A stretch of DNA of 64,000 nt, from NCBI RefSeq assembly GCF_013620795.1, contig NZ_LGLW01000005.1:62001-126000 (forward strand), in the 5' to 3' direction. How positions within the stretch are numbered: position 1 is the stretch's first letter; every line of letters starts with the position of its first letter. Origin of the DNA: Pseudomonas sp. Q2-TVG4-2 (GTDB lineage Bacteria; Pseudomonadota; Gammaproteobacteria; Pseudomonadales; Pseudomonadaceae). A model generated the notes under the pieces. That model did no database searches and was not told the DNA's origin. It was given only the letters and a program-made list of their open reading frames with translations. This document shows positions 9,168-19,416 of this stretch, one piece after another. Made by a program: the position numbers and the translations under genes.

Positions 9168-10094
9168 GTGAACCATTCTTATGGAAGTGCGCCTTCTGGG
9201 ATTATGGACGCGCCACATGTGGTGCTGCCGGACGCCAAAGTGTTTAGCAAGCGGGCCACGCGGCTGCGGGAGCTGGTGTTACAGGTTCCGCCGCTGGACG
9301 AGTTTCTTGCTTTCATGGCGCGTCTGGTTCAGGCCCAGCATCAGGTGCTGACCGAGCAAGAGCCAGCCTGGCAACCGGCGGCGGATGCATTTGATCAGGC
9401 GCTGAAACACGGCATGCCGCCGCTGGGCTTTCAGGCGCTGCGGCGAGATGTTTGCTGGCAACAAGACCTGCTTGCCATTCTCGATGCGATCGAACTTCAC
9501 GTTGGTGAGCGCCAGCGGCCACTGCTCGCCACGCTGCGTGAGATGTCGGCCGATCAGCTCAATGAACTGGCCGATGACGTATTCGAGATGCGCCCCGGCA
9601 ACGAGGCCACCCGCGCCTTGCTGCCGTTGGTTGCCGCAGCGCTGCAGGTGACCTGGATGCGCCTGGCCATCGGGCTGCCGAACCCTCCGGCACGCCCGGT
9701 CGGCGAGGCGCAGGCGCTGTGTCCCTGTTGCGGAGCCGCGCCTGTGGCGAGCGTGGTGCATAACGAGCGCCATCGCAGCGGCGTGCGCTATCTGCACTGT
9801 TCGCTGTGCGCGACCGAATGGCATCTGGAACGCGTCAAGTGCAGCGTGTGCGACAGTGGCGGCAAGTTGCTTTACCTGACCCTCGACGATGATCAAGGCA
9901 AGCCGTTCCTGCCGGTCCAGGCGGAGGCCTGCAACGAGTGTCACAGCTATCTGAAGGTCATGCAGCGCGAGCTTCACGGGCGCGCTGATCCGGTGGCCGA
10001 CGATCTTGCCAGTTTGGCCCTGGACCTGTTGCTGGCCGAGCAGGACGAATACGCGCGCAGCGGCTACAACCCCTTGCTGATCGCTGGGGACTAG
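9168..10094 (+). CDS. fdhE: FdhE, formate dehydrogenase accessory protein
   Basis: FdhE is a cytoplasmic rubredoxin-like maturation factor needed for activity of FdnGHI-type formate dehydrogenases. It interacts with the catalytic subunit before Tat export. The protein has the diagnostic CXXC pairs in its C-terminal half (CPCCGAAP, CSLCATEW, CSVCDSGG, CNECHSY). I prefer the GTG at 9168, which has AAGGAG (9157-9162) five bases upstream, giving 308 residues. The ATG at 9153 is in frame and overlaps the fdnI stop but lacks a Shine-Dalgarno sequence. The TAG stop (10092-10094) lies within CTAG, which also holds the stop of a small convergent ORF. In several pseudomonads selA and selB follow here; they do not in this window. 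Confidence 0.93.
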   Translation: MNHSYGSAPSGIMDAPHVVLPDAKVFSKRATRLRELVLQVPPLDEFLAFMARLVQAQHQVLTEQEPAWQPAADAFDQALKHGMPPLGFQALRRDVCWQQDLLAILDAIELHVGERQRPLLATLREMSADQLNELADDVFEMRPGNEATRALLPLVAAALQVTWMRLAIGLPNPPARPVGEAQALCPCCGAAPVASVVHNERHRSGVRYLHCSLCATEWHLERVKCSVCDSGGKLLYLTLDDDQGKPFLPVQAEACNECHSYLKVMQRELHGRADPVADDLASLALDLLLAEQDEYARSGYNPLLIAGD

Positions 10095-10255
10095 GTCGGC
10101 TCCGGCGCCTCGTCGGCTACGGCCTGGCCTCCGAAAGGCGTGCCAGGTTTGTAATCATCGAGGTCGTCGGGGCAGGGCACCTGGGGCAGATCACCCGGCT
10201 TGTCATGCATGACGGGATCGGGTTGGGGCACATCGGGGCGGGCATGCGGAGTCAT
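10091..10255 (-). CDS. Small Pro/Asp-rich protein of unknown function (54 aa)
   Basis: The minus strand encodes 54 residues from the ATG at 10253-10255, preceded by GGAGA six to seven bases upstream. It starts MTPHARPDVPQPDPVMHDKP and continues with a Pro- and Asp-rich composition (GDLPQVPCPDDLDDYKPG), ending EAPEPT. There is no signal peptide or membrane helix, and it is probably disordered. The stop TAG overlaps the fdhE stop in the shared CTAG (10091-10094), so the two genes are convergent and overlap. It is shorter than common ORF cut-offs and easily missed. Short Pro-rich proteins of this type occur in pseudomonads, but I cannot assign a family or function. Evidence for expression is only the ribosome binding site and the composition. 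Confidence 0.55.
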   Translation of the reverse strand: MTPHARPDVPQPDPVMHDKPGDLPQVPCPDDLDDYKPGTPFGGQAVADEAPEPT

Positions 10256-10444
10256 GGCAGTCTCCATCAGTTCAATCAGTAATCATCAGGAATAGCTCGT
10301 GATGGGCGGAACGCAAGCGCACCGGTGACCGTTTCCCACGTCCGGCTTTTCCATTTGATTAAAGACCTTTCCTGAACCGCCATCGAAGTTTCCGACGCCC
10401 GTCGTATAGCTGCGTGCAGCGGCATCGTAGCGGCGTGTCATGCT

Positions 10445-10472
10445 GAACTTTTACGGCCTCCTTTGGTTCGGA
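10445..10472 (+). promoter_or_regulatory. AlgU (sigma-22/RpoE)-like promoter upstream of glgE
   Basis: GAACTT at 10445-10450 is followed after 17 bases by TCGGA at 10468-10472. The consensus for AlgU/RpoE-type promoters is GAACTT, 16-17 bases, TCTGA, so one base differs. It lies about 120 bp upstream of the glgE start on the same strand, and no gene intervenes. This is a motif match by eye. Confidence 0.45.
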
Positions 10473-10519
10473 AGAACAGAGCCCGAGAAAGCCCGCACAG
10501 CGGATTCTTACGCGGTGAA

Positions 10520-10554
10520 CCCAACCCGTACGGTTCTCTTCCGTAGCGGTTGGG
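10520..10554 (+). promoter_or_regulatory. Hairpin in the glgE leader
   Basis: CCCAACC (10520-10526) pairs with GGTTGGG (10548-10554), and TACGG (10529-10533) pairs with CCGTA (10541-10545). A two-base internal mismatch separates the helices and the loop has seven bases. It lies between the AlgU-like promoter and the glgE start, 39 bp before the ATG. It has no T-run, so a leader RNA structure is more likely than a terminator. The rest of 10256-10593 shows no gene. Confidence 0.4.
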
Positions 10555-10593
10555 CGTCGTATTGCAACGATTTAGGCCCCAGGAGCCCGTTCG

Positions 10594-12606
10594 ATGAACG
10601 ATGCACAGCCCCACGCAACGATTCACCCCCGACTGGAACAGGCACTGAAGATGCCACGCATTGCCATCGAGTCGACCGAGCCGGTGCTCGACGGCGGGCG
10701 ATTCGCGGCCAAGGCCATCATCGGCCATCCGGTAAACGTTACCAGCAAGATCTTCGCCGACGGTCATGACCAACTGGCCGCCGCGATCTGTTGGCGTACC
10801 AAGGACGAGAGCACCTGGCGCCGTGCACGACTCAAGCTGCTCGGCAATGACAGCTGGGAAGGCCAGTTCACCCCGACTCAGGTCGCCGGTCACGAATTCA
10901 TGATCGAAGCCTGGTGGGACATCTACGAGACCTACCGTTACGAACTCTCGAAAAAGCATGCTGCCGGCGTGCCTATCCAGCTGGAGCTGGAAGAGGGCCG
11001 TAGGCTGTTGGAACGAGCAAGCGGCCGAACCCAGGGCGAAACCAGGGCCATCATCGACGATCTACTGCATCGCCTGAGCACAGCGCATCTGGACGATGAG
11101 CGCGTCTCGGTAATGCTCGCTGAGGAGACCGCCGCGGTGATGGCTGCCGCCGACCCTCGCGAGCATTGCAGCCAGAGCCCGGTATTCCCCCTCGATGTCG
11201 AACGCCCCCTGGCTCAATTCGCCAGTTGGTACGAGCTGTTTCCTCGCTCCGAAACCGACGATCCGAATCGCCACGGCACCTTGCGCGACGTGCACAAACG
11301 CCTGCCGTCGATCCGCGACATGGGGTTCGACGTGCTCTATTTCACGCCTATCCACCCCATCGGACGCCAGCACCGCAAAGGCCCCAACAACACGCTTGAG
11401 GCCGGCCCCAACGATCCCGGGAGCCCCTATGCCATCGGCAGCGAGCAGGGCGGCCATGAGGCCGTTCACCCGCAGCTGGGCACGCTGGAGGATTTCCGTG
11501 AGCTGGTGGCCGCTGCGCGCGAACACGGGCTGGAAATCGCGCTCGATTTCGCCATTCAGTGCTCCCAAGACCATCCCTGGCTGAAGGAGCATCCGGGCTG
11601 GTTCTCCTGGCGGCCTGACGGGACCATCCGCTATGCGGAGAACCCGCCGAAAAAGTATCAGGACATCGTCAATGTCGATTTCTACGCCGAAGACGCCATG
11701 CCCGACCTATGGATCGCCCTGCGCGATGTGGTCTGGCATTGGGTGCAGCAGGGGGTGAAGATTTTCCGTGTCGATAATCCGCACACCAAACCGCTGCCAT
11801 TCTGGGAATGGATGATTGCCGACATCCGCGAGCGAGACCCGGACGTGATGTTCCTCTCCGAAGCGTTCACCCGGCCGGCCATGATGGCGCGCCTGGGCAA
11901 GGTCGGTTTCAACCAGAGCTATACCTACTTCACCTGGCGCAACAACAAAGCGGAGCTGAGCGAGTATTTCACCGAGCTCAACGAGCCGCCGCTGCGCGAT
12001 TGCTATCGACCGAATTTCTTCGTCAACACCCCGGACATCAACCCGTTCTTCCTGCATGACTCCGGCCGCCCGGGGTTCCTTATTCGTGCGGCCCTGGCCA
12101 CGATGGGGTCGGGCCTTTGGGGCATGTATTCGGGCTTCGAGCTGTGCGAATCCGCCGCGATCCCGGGCAAGGAGGAGTACCTCAATTCCGAGAAGTACGA
12201 AATACGCCCACGCGACTATCACGCGCCGGGAAACATCATCGCCGAAATAGCCCAGCTCAATCGCATCCGCCGGCAGAATCCGGCACTGCAGACCCATCTC
12301 GGTTTCAAGGCCTACACGGCCTACAACGACAACATTCTCTTTTTCGGCAAGCGCACGCCGGATCGCTCGAACTTCATTCTGGTTGCCATTAGCCTGGATC
12401 CGCACAACGCCCAAGAGGCGCATTTCGAATTGCCTTTATGGGAGCTTGGGCTTTCCGATCACGCCGAAACACGTGGCGAAGACCTCATGAACGGGCATCG
12501 CTGGACCTGGTACGGCAAAACACAGTGGATGCGAATTGAGCCGTGGCATCAGCCATTCGGTATCTGGCGACTGACCGCCGAGGCGCCTGATCCAGACCTA
12601 AAGTAG
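10594..12606 (+). CDS. glgE: GlgE, alpha-1,4-glucan:maltose-1-phosphate maltosyltransferase
   Basis: GlgE (GH13_3) extends alpha-1,4-glucan with maltosyl units from maltose 1-phosphate. The 670-residue length fits the family. The N-terminal all-beta domain (EPVLDGGRFAAKAIIGHPV) and helical insert are followed by the catalytic barrel starting near residue 205 (FASWYELFPRSE). The nucleophile region FRVDNPHTKP (Asp near residue 393) and the acid/base region FLSEAFTRP (Glu near 421) are intact, and GLWGMYSGFELCE is typical. The ATG at 10594 is preceded by GGAG-like AGGAGC. The next two genes supply its substrate (TreS-maltokinase) and branch its product (GlgB), which makes this the full trehalose-to-glucan GlgE pathway. 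Confidence 0.96.
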   Translation: MNDAQPHATIHPRLEQALKMPRIAIESTEPVLDGGRFAAKAIIGHPVNVTSKIFADGHDQLAAAICWRTKDESTWRRARLKLLGNDSWEGQFTPTQVAGHEFMIEAWWDIYETYRYELSKKHAAGVPIQLELEEGRRLLERASGRTQGETRAIIDDLLHRLSTAHLDDERVSVMLAEETAAVMAAADPREHCSQSPVFPLDVERPLAQFASWYELFPRSETDDPNRHGTLRDVHKRLPSIRDMGFDVLYFTPIHPIGRQHRKGPNNTLEAGPNDPGSPYAIGSEQGGHEAVHPQLGTLEDFRELVAAAREHGLEIALDFAIQCSQDHPWLKEHPGWFSWRPDGTIRYAENPPKKYQDIVNVDFYAEDAMPDLWIALRDVVWHWVQQGVKIFRVDNPHTKPLPFWEWMIADIRERDPDVMFLSEAFTRPAMMARLGKVGFNQSYTYFTWRNNKAELSEYFTELNEPPLRDCYRPNFFVNTPDINPFFLHDSGRPGFLIRAALATMGSGLWGMYSGFELCESAAIPGKEEYLNSEKYEIRPRDYHAPGNIIAEIAQLNRIRRQNPALQTHLGFKAYTAYNDNILFFGKRTPDRSNFILVAISLDPHNAQEAHFELPLWELGLSDHAETRGEDLMNGHRWTWYGKTQWMRIEPWHQPFGIWRLTAEAPDPDLK

Positions 12607-12752
12607 ATTCTAGAAAATTATAACAAAACCATTGGATATCAGAGCTTTACGGATAAAACATAATCTGACATCTAGACCGTTAGTGCACTTTTTCAGTCTC
12701 CACCCGGCGCCTTTATGGGTCGGGTTCTGGAGGTCATGAAAGGAAAGAGAAC
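12607..12752 (+). promoter_or_regulatory. AT-rich gap between glgE and treS, candidate promoter region
   Basis: The first 70 bases after glgE are clearly AT-rich compared with the flanks (TAGAAAATTATAACAAAACC, later ATAAAACATAATCTG), which suits a promoter. CATAAT at 12659-12664 resembles a -10 box, but I see no well-spaced -35. GAAAGGAAAGAG upstream of 12753 is the treS ribosome binding site. So treS may be transcribed independently as well as from glgE. Confidence 0.35.
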
Positions 12753-15700
12753 ATGGCCAAAGCGCGCAAACCAGCCGCCTTCATTAAAGACCCCCTCTGG
12801 TACAAGGATGCGGTGGTCTATCAGGTCCACCTTAAATCGTTCTATGACTCAAATAACGACGGCGTCGGCGACTTCCAAGGGTTGATCGACAAGCTCGATT
12901 ACATCGCCGACCTTGGCGTCAATACCATCTGGCTGTTGCCGTTCTACCCCTCGCCACGACGCGACGACGGTTACGACATCGCCGAATACCGCGGCGTACA
13001 TTCGGACTACGGCACCATGGCCGATGCCAGGCGCTTTATAGCCGCCGCGCACAAACGCGGTCTGCGGGTGATTACCGAACTGGTCATCAACCATACCTCG
13101 GATCAGCATCCCTGGTTCCAACGAGCGCGCAAGGCGAAAAAGGGTTCTGCGGCGCGCGATTTCTACGTCTGGTCGGACAGCGATGACAAGTACGACGGGA
13201 CGCGGATCATCTTCCTCGATACCGAGGTATCGAACTGGACCTGGGACCCGGTGGCCCAGCAATACTTCTGGCACCGCTTCTATTCGCATCAGCCGGACCT
13301 CAATTTCGACAATCCGCAGGTGATGAAGGCGGTCCTCAGTGTGATGCGCTATTGGCTCGACCTTGGCATTGATGGGTTGAGGCTCGACGCGATCCCGTAT
13401 TTGGTCGAACGCGACGGCACCAACAACGAGAACCTGCCCGAGACCCACGTGGTGCTGAAACAGATTCGGGCCGAGATCGATGCCAACTACCCGGACCGCA
13501 TGCTGCTGGCTGAAGCCAACCAGTGGCCGGAGGACACCCAGCTGTATTTCGGCGGTGAGGACGGCGGCCTGGGCGACGAATGCCACATGGCGTTCCATTT
13601 CCCGCTGATGCCGCGCATGTACATGGCCCTGGCACAAGAGGATCGCTTCCCGATTACCGATATCCTGAGGCAGACACCGGACATTCCGGAAAACTGCCAA
13701 TGGGCGATTTTTCTGCGCAACCATGACGAGCTGACGCTGGAAATGGTGACCGACAAGGAGCGCGACTACCTCTGGAATTACTACGCCTCGGATAAGCGCG
13801 CGCGGATCAACCTCGGCATTCGTCGGCGCCTGGCGCCGCTGTTGGAACGCGACCGCCGGCGGATCGAACTACTCAACAGCCTGCTGCTCTCGATGCCCGG
13901 CACGCCGGTAATCTATTACGGCGACGAGATCGGCATGGGTGACAACATCTTCCTCGGCGACCGCGATGGGGTCCGCACCCCGATGCAATGGTCGGTAGAC
14001 CGCAACGGGGGTTTCTCCCGCGCCGACCCACCCAGCCTGGTATTACCACCAATCATGGACCCGCTTTACGGGTATCAGGCGATCAACGTCGAAGCGCAGC
14101 AGCGCGATCCGCATTCGTTGCTCAACTGGACCCGACGCTTGCTTTCAATCCGCAAGCAGTTCAAAGCGTTCGGCCGTGGCACGCTCAAGATGCTCGCGCC
14201 GAGCAACCGGCGCATCTTGGCTTACCTGCGCGAGTTCACGGCACCCAGCGGGGAAACCGAGGTCATCTTCTGCGTGGCCAACGTGTCGCGCTCGGCTCAG
14301 GCCGCCGAGCTGGAACTGTCGCATTACGCCGGCATGGTGCCGGTGGAAATGGTCGGCGGCAGTGCGTTCCCGCCGATCGGCCAATTACCTTATCTGCTGA
14401 CCTTGCCACCGTATGGCTTCTACTGGTTCCAGCTGGCGACCAGTCACCAGATGCCTAGCTGGCACCAAGAACCGGTGGAAACCATGCCTGACTTTCAAAC
14501 GCTGGTACTCAAGCGTCTGGATACGCTTACTGCGGCCAACAAGCGCACTCTCGAAACCGAATCGTTACCGGCGTACCTGCCGAAACGGCGCTGGTTCGCC
14601 AGCAAGGACGCGGCCATCGACTCGATCAAGATTTGCTACAGCGTGCCGTTCGGTGACCCACAGCGTCCGGTACTGCTGAGCGAAATTGCAGTGGAGGCGG
14701 CAGGACGCACCGATCTGTACCAGTTGCCGCTGGGCTTCCTCGACGAAGGCGATTTCGACACCGCGCTGCCGCAACAACTGGCCATGGCGCGAGTACGACG
14801 GGGGCCCCAGGTGGGGTTGCTGACTGATGCGTTCGCGCTAAACCAATTTGTGCTGGGCGTGATTCAAGGGCTGCGCGAGGAACGGGTAGTGCAGTGCGGC
14901 GACGGTGAGATCCGCTTCGAACCGATGGCCCAGCTGGCCGAAATCGAGCTGCCAGCTGATGCCGAGGTGCGCTACCTCACGGCCGAGCAATCCAACAGCT
15001 CGGCAATCATCGGCGGCAGCATGATGATCAAGTTGCTGCGGCGGGTGTCGGCGGGTGTGCACCCGGAACTGGAAATGGGACGTTTCCTGACGGAGCAGGG
15101 CTTCAACTACATATCTGCGATGCTCGGCCAGGTGACGCGTGTCGACAAGCAGGGCGAGCTGCATGCCCTGATGGTGATTCAGCGCTATCTCGACAACCAG
15201 GGCGACGCCTGGGAGTGGACGCTCAATACGCTCGACCGCGCCGTGCGCGACCAGATCGCTGGCGGCGTCTCCCTGCATGAAAACCAGTTCGACGCACTCG
15301 AAGAGCTTGAAGCCTTCAATCGCCTGCTCGGACAACGTCTGGGCGAGATGCACATGACACTGGCCGCACACACCGATGACCAGGCATTTGCCAGTGAGCC
15401 GACTCGTCCGGCCGATACCAAGGAATGGATCAGCGCCATCTCTGGCCAGGTGGAACGTGCGCTGGATCTGCTGCAGGCGCGCCGTGGCGATCTCGACCGC
15501 AAGATGGCGGCGTTGGTCGACCCGCTGCTCGGTCAGCGCACGCAGCTGTTGGCCGAAGTGAAACGGTTGGCTGAACGGACCGTTGGTGGCCTGCGAACCC
15601 GTGTGCATGGAGACCTGCACCTTGGTCAGGTATTGGTAGCGCAGGGCGATGCCTATTTCATCGACTTCGAGGGCGAGCCGGCGCGTTCGCTAGAGGAGCG

Positions 15701-16076
15701 CAGAAGCAAGCTGAGCCCATTCAAGGATGTTGCCGGCGTGTTGCGCTCATTCGAATACGCAACCGCCATGACCATGCGCAATGCTCAGATCAGTGACAGC
15801 TCCGAAGCGGCGGATCTGGCGCGACGCAATATTTCCGATACCTATCAGCAGAGCGCGCGCAGTGTCTTCCTTGAGGGCTATCGCGAGGCTACCGCAGACA
15901 TGCCGCACGCCTGGAAGGATGCCGCCGGAGCCGACGCCGCGCTGGCGTTGTTCAGCCTGGAGAAGACGGCATATGAAGTGGCCTATGAGGCAGAGAACCG
16001 CCCGGCCTGGCTGTCCGTTCCCCTACAGGGATTGGCGGCGTTGGCCCAACAGATTTCCGATGGAGGTTCCCAATGA
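12753..16076 (+). CDS. treS: Trehalose synthase / maltokinase fusion (TreS-Mak)
   Basis: This bifunctional 1107-residue protein isomerises trehalose to maltose and phosphorylates it with ATP to maltose 1-phosphate. Residues about 1-555 are a GH13_16 trehalose synthase: [18 protein letters not shown], nucleophile region [15 protein letters not shown] (Asp about 212), [13 protein letters not shown] (Glu about 254) and [12 protein letters not shown] (Asp about 324). Residues about 590-1100 are a Pep2-type maltokinase with an aminoglycoside-phosphotransferase fold: catalytic loop HGDLHLGQ (about 951) and metal-binding FIDFEGEP (about 969). In mycobacteria these activities lie on separate interacting proteins, while fusions are usual in pseudomonads. 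The stop overlaps the glgB start as ATGA. Confidence 0.95.
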   Translation: MAKARKPAAFIKDPLWYKDAVVYQVHLKSFYDSNNDGVGDFQGLIDKLDYIADLGVNTIWLLPFYPSPRRDDGYDIAEYRGVHSDYGTMADARRFIAAAHKRGLRVITELVINHTSDQHPWFQRARKAKKGSAARDFYVWSDSDDKYDGTRIIFLDTEVSNWTWDPVAQQYFWHRFYSHQPDLNFDNPQVMKAVLSVMRYWLDLGIDGLRLDAIPYLVERDGTNNENLPETHVVLKQIRAEIDANYPDRMLLAEANQWPEDTQLYFGGEDGGLGDECHMAFHFPLMPRMYMALAQEDRFPITDILRQTPDIPENCQWAIFLRNHDELTLEMVTDKERDYLWNYYASDKRARINLGIRRRLAPLLERDRRRIELLNSLLLSMPGTPVIYYGDEIGMGDNIFLGDRDGVRTPMQWSVDRNGGFSRADPPSLVLPPIMDPLYGYQAINVEAQQRDPHSLLNWTRRLLSIRKQFKAFGRGTLKMLAPSNRRILAYLREFTAPSGETEVIFCVANVSRSAQAAELELSHYAGMVPVEMVGGSAFPPIGQLPYLLTLPPYGFYWFQLATSHQMPSWHQEPVETMPDFQTLVLKRLDTLTAANKRTLETESLPAYLPKRRWFASKDAAIDSIKICYSVPFGDPQRPVLLSEIAVEAAGRTDLYQLPLGFLDEGDFDTALPQQLAMARVRRGPQVGLLTDAFALNQFVLGVIQGLREERVVQCGDGEIRFEPMAQLAEIELPADAEVRYLTAEQSNSSAIIGGSMMIKLLRRVSAGVHPELEMGRFLTEQGFNYISAMLGQVTRVDKQGELHALMVIQRYLDNQGDAWEWTLNTLDRAVRDQIAGGVSLHENQFDALEELEAFNRLLGQRLGEMHMTLAAHTDDQAFASEPTRPADTKEWISAISGQVERALDLLQARRGDLDRKMAALVDPLLGQRTQLLAEVKRLAERTVGGLRTRVHGDLHLGQVLVAQGDAYFIDFEGEPARSLEERRSKLSPFKDVAGVLRSFEYATAMTMRNAQISDSSEAADLARRNISDTYQQSARSVFLEGYREATADMPHAWKDAAGADAALALFSLEKTAYEVAYEAENRPAWLSVPLQGLAALAQQISDGGSQ

Positions 16077-18289
16077 ATGATCGTCCGGTGGTGACCATGC
16101 CCGGTGAAACCCTACTTCCCAGAGATGCCGATGTAGACGCGCTGGTACGCGCGGAGCACGGCGATCCGTTCTCGATCCTCGGGCCGCACCCAGACGGTGA
16201 TGGCCTGGTGGTGCGTGCTTATCTGCCCAATGCGCTGGGTGTCGAGGTGCTGGAACGCTCCGGCGGCCGTGTTCTGGCAGCGATGGAGCAGGGCCAGGTG
16301 CCGGGGTTCTTCTTCACTCGGCTGACCAATCAACAGTCGTATCTGCTGAGGATTCGTTGGGCCGGCGGTGTGCAGGTGACCGAGGATCCGTTCAGTTTCG
16401 GCCCGCAGCTCGGTGAGACGGACATGTATCTGTTCGCCGAGGGCAACCACCGGCAGATCGGCCGCGTGTTCGGCGCACAGCCGATGGAGGTCGACGGCGT
16501 GCAAGGCGTGCGCTTCGCCGTCTGGGCGCCTAACGCCAGGCGGGTATCGGTGGTGGGTAGCTTTAACGATTGGGATGGTCGACGGCATCCGATGCGTCTG
16601 CGTTTCCCGGCGGGTGTCTGGGAGATTTTCCTACCGCGCTTGCAGCCCGGCGACCGCTACAAGTACGAGATTCTCGGTCCGCACGGTATCTTGCCGCTGA
16701 AGGCCGACCCCGTGGCGCTGGCGACCGAGCTCCCTCCTGGAACCGCTTCGGTGATCTCGCACCCGTTGGAGTACGAATGGAAAGACGATGCCTGGTTGCA
16801 ACAGAGAGCGGCGCGGCAGTCGCTTCAGGCGCCGATGACGATTTACGAGCTGCACGCCGGCTCCTGGCGTCGGGAAGGCGGCGACGATGGCCGGCTCTAC
16901 GACTGGCATGAACTGGCCGAGCGATTGATTCCCTATGTTGTGGATCTGGGCTTCACCCACATCGAGCTGATGCCAATCATGGAGCACCCGTTCGGTGGCT
17001 CGTGGGGCTACCAGCTGCTCTCTCAATTCGCGCCCAGCGCGCGTTACGGCAGCGCGCATGACTTCGCCGCCTTTGTCGATGCCTGCCACACCGCTGGCAT
17101 CGGCGTGATCCTCGATTGGGTGCCGGCGCATTTCCCGACCGACGCTCACGGCCTAGGGGAGTTCGACGGCACGGCGTTGTATGAGTATGCCCACCCCTTC
17201 GAGGGCTTCCATCAGGACTGGGATACCTACATCTACAACCTGGGGCGCAGTGAGGTACATGGCTTCATGCTGGCTTCGGCGCTGCATTGGCTGCGTGAAT
17301 TTCACGTCGACGCATTGCGTGTCGATGCGGTTGCCTCGATGCTCTATCGCGACTATTCACGCAACGAAGGCGAATGGATCCCTAACCGTCACGGCGGTCG
17401 GGAAAACCTCGAGGCGATCGACTTCCTGCGTCACCTGAACGACGTCGTAGCGACCGAGACACCTGGCGCGTTGGTGATTGCCGAAGAGTCCACGGCATTC
17501 CCTGGCGTCAGCAAACCTACCTCGGAAGGTGGCCTTGGCTTTGCTTACAAGTGGAACATGGGCTGGATGCATGACAGCCTCAAGTACATCCAGGAAGATC
17601 CGATCAACCGCCAGTATCACCATGACAAATTCACCTTCAGCATGGTCTACGCCTACTCGGAGCACTTCGTGCTGCCGATCTCCCACGACGAAGTGGTGCA
17701 CGGCAAGGGCTCGCTGATCGACAAGATGCCCGGTGACCGCTGGCAGAAGTTCGCCAATCTGCGTGCCTACCTGTCGTTCATGTGGACGCACCCGGGCAAG
17801 AAACTGCTGTTCATGGGCTGCGAGTTCGGTCAGTGGCGCGAGTGGAGCCATGACCGCGAGCTGGATTGGCATCTGCTTGAGGAAGCCGACCACCGTGGTG
17901 CGCAGAATCTGGTTCGTGACCTCAATCGGCTATACGGCCAGGAGCCTGCATTGCATCAGCTGGACGCCGACCCGCAGGGCTTCCAATGGCTGATCGGGGA
18001 TGATCGCGCCAACAGCGTGTTCGCCTGGTTGCGCAGGAGCTCGACTGGCCATCCATTGTTGGTCGTCGGCAACTTCACCCCTGTAGTGCGCGAGGGCTAT
18101 CGGGTCGGTGTGCCGGTAGACAGTCGTTGGCTGGAGATTTTCAACAGCGATGCCGAGTGCTACGGTGGTTCCAATGTGGGCAACGGCGGCGGCATGCTCG
18201 CCGAGCAGGTGCCTGCGCACGGCCAGGATGTGTCACTCAGCCTGACGCTACCGCCGCTTGGCGTGATCATCCTGCGACCCCAGGTGTAG
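16073..18289 (+). CDS. glgB: 1,4-alpha-glucan branching enzyme
   Basis: GlgB makes alpha-1,6 branches in glycogen-like glucan. The 738-residue protein has two N-terminal beta domains, the second a CBM48 ([20 protein letters not shown]), then the GH13_9 barrel starting near residue 255 ([13 protein letters not shown]). Catalytic residues lie in [11 protein letters not shown] (Asp about 417), [10 protein letters not shown] (Glu about 471) and [12 protein letters not shown] (His-Asp about 537). [12 protein letters not shown] is also diagnostic. The start overlaps the treS stop by four bases, and a strong bidirectional terminator follows, so this closes the glgE-treS-glgB operon. Here it probably branches the polymer made by GlgE. 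Confidence 0.97.
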   Translation: MNDRPVVTMPGETLLPRDADVDALVRAEHGDPFSILGPHPDGDGLVVRAYLPNALGVEVLERSGGRVLAAMEQGQVPGFFFTRLTNQQSYLLRIRWAGGVQVTEDPFSFGPQLGETDMYLFAEGNHRQIGRVFGAQPMEVDGVQGVRFAVWAPNARRVSVVGSFNDWDGRRHPMRLRFPAGVWEIFLPRLQPGDRYKYEILGPHGILPLKADPVALATELPPGTASVISHPLEYEWKDDAWLQQRAARQSLQAPMTIYELHAGSWRREGGDDGRLYDWHELAERLIPYVVDLGFTHIELMPIMEHPFGGSWGYQLLSQFAPSARYGSAHDFAAFVDACHTAGIGVILDWVPAHFPTDAHGLGEFDGTALYEYAHPFEGFHQDWDTYIYNLGRSEVHGFMLASALHWLREFHVDALRVDAVASMLYRDYSRNEGEWIPNRHGGRENLEAIDFLRHLNDVVATETPGALVIAEESTAFPGVSKPTSEGGLGFAYKWNMGWMHDSLKYIQEDPINRQYHHDKFTFSMVYAYSEHFVLPISHDEVVHGKGSLIDKMPGDRWQKFANLRAYLSFMWTHPGKKLLFMGCEFGQWREWSHDRELDWHLLEEADHRGAQNLVRDLNRLYGQEPALHQLDADPQGFQWLIGDDRANSVFAWLRRSSTGHPLLVVGNFTPVVREGYRVGVPVDSRWLEIFNSDAECYGGSNVGNGGGMLAEQVPAHGQDVSLSLTLPPLGVIILRPQV

Positions 18290-18324
18290 CAAGGCCGGCA
18301 TCCCGGAGCGCATGCCAGAAACCG

Positions 18325-18358
18325 AAAAAGCCGGGACGACGAATCGTCCCGGCTTTTT
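18325..18358 (+). terminator. Bidirectional intrinsic terminator between glgB and ybhN
   Basis: AAAAAGCCGGGACGA (18325-18339) pairs perfectly with TCGTCCCGGCTTTTT (18344-18358) around a CGAA loop. The A-run and T-run make it a good Rho-independent terminator for the convergent glgB and ybhN transcripts. Confidence 0.9.
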
Positions 18359-18384
18359 AGTGCGCATCTCCACGTCCAACGGTA

Positions 18385-19416
18385 CTACTGACGAGCCTCA
18401 GCGCCGGCGGAGGGATGTTTCGTCTGCTCCTCATCGGGTTTGGGTTGAGCTTCGTTGCCGGAACGCAGCTTCTTAGCCCGCGCTTCGAGCACGACGTACA
18501 GAATCGTGGCAAAGAACAGCGGCACCAGGAAATACACGACCCGATAGCCGATCAGGCCAGCCACGATTGCGCTCTGGCTGAGTTCATCGGCGAGCATCGC
18601 CACGAACACCGCTTCGATCACACCGAGCCCGGCCGGAATGTGCGCTATCACGCCAGCGATGCTGCTGATCATCAGGATCCCCAACACTTCGGGATATGGG
18701 GCCTTCTGCGACAACATGAAATAGACCACGAGGGCCATCAGCGACCAGTTGGCCGCGCCCAGCAGCATCTGTAGGGCTGCCAACCGCAGTGAGGGAAGGT
18801 GAATTTCATGCTTGCGTATCGTCCAATGACGGCGCTTGGAAAAACCGCATGCCCACAGATACACCAGCGCGACCACCAGCAAGCTGATGCCGAGCACACG
18901 CAGCGCTGTGTGACCGATTTCCCACGAGTCCGGCGGGGTGATCCAGCCCATGACGAAGATCAATCCGGCCAGCCAGATGTAGCCAAGCCAGTTGGTCAGC
19001 ACGCTCATTGTGAACACGCGGGTGATCTGCGAGGCGCGTAAGCCAAGTCGGGAATAGAGACGATAGCGCAACGCGATGCCGCCAACCCAGGCGCTCAGGT
19101 TCAGGTTGAAGGCATAGCATACGAAGGTGACCGGCAGGATCTGCCGGACCGGCAGCTTGTGCTGCGCATAATGTTTGCCGAGCACATCGAAGAAGCAATA
19201 CACCGTGTAGCTGGCGAATGCCGCGGCGCCGGCCATCCATAGCGTCTTTGCGTTGTAGTTGCGCAACGTGGTGTACACCTCGTTCCAGTCCACATTGCGC
19301 GCGAGGCCGATCAGCAGCCCGGCAACCAGAATGAAGAAGACATACGTCAGGATCTTCTTGATCAGCGGCCAGCGGCGTCGCCAACCGCTGCGTGGCTCAT
19401 CATGTGACTCGGTCAT
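18385..19416 (-). CDS. YbhN-like lysylphosphatidylglycerol synthase transmembrane family protein
   Basis: The 343-residue inner membrane protein of the UPF0104/YbhN family (LPG_synthase_TM fold) has about eight hydrophobic segments, beginning ILTYVFFILVAGLLIGLA near residue 20. A conserved LSAWVGGIALRYRLYSRLGL motif lies in the middle and GVIAHIPAGLGVIEAVFV toward the end. It lacks the soluble aminoacyl transferase domain of MprF, so lysyl transfer is not predicted; a lipid transport or flipping role is possible but unproven. The ATG overlaps the clsB stop as ATGA. The trio ybhP-clsB-ybhN is conserved from E. coli (ybhPON) to pseudomonads. A charged, Lys- and Glu-rich C-terminal tail follows the last helix. 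Confidence 0.85.
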   Translation of the reverse strand: MTESHDEPRSGWRRRWPLIKKILTYVFFILVAGLLIGLARNVDWNEVYTTLRNYNAKTLWMAGAAAFASYTVYCFFDVLGKHYAQHKLPVRQILPVTFVCYAFNLNLSAWVGGIALRYRLYSRLGLRASQITRVFTMSVLTNWLGYIWLAGLIFVMGWITPPDSWEIGHTALRVLGISLLVVALVYLWACGFSKRRHWTIRKHEIHLPSLRLAALQMLLGAANWSLMALVVYFMLSQKAPYPEVLGILMISSIAGVIAHIPAGLGVIEAVFVAMLADELSQSAIVAGLIGYRVVYFLVPLFFATILYVVLEARAKKLRSGNEAQPKPDEEQTKHPSAGAEARQ

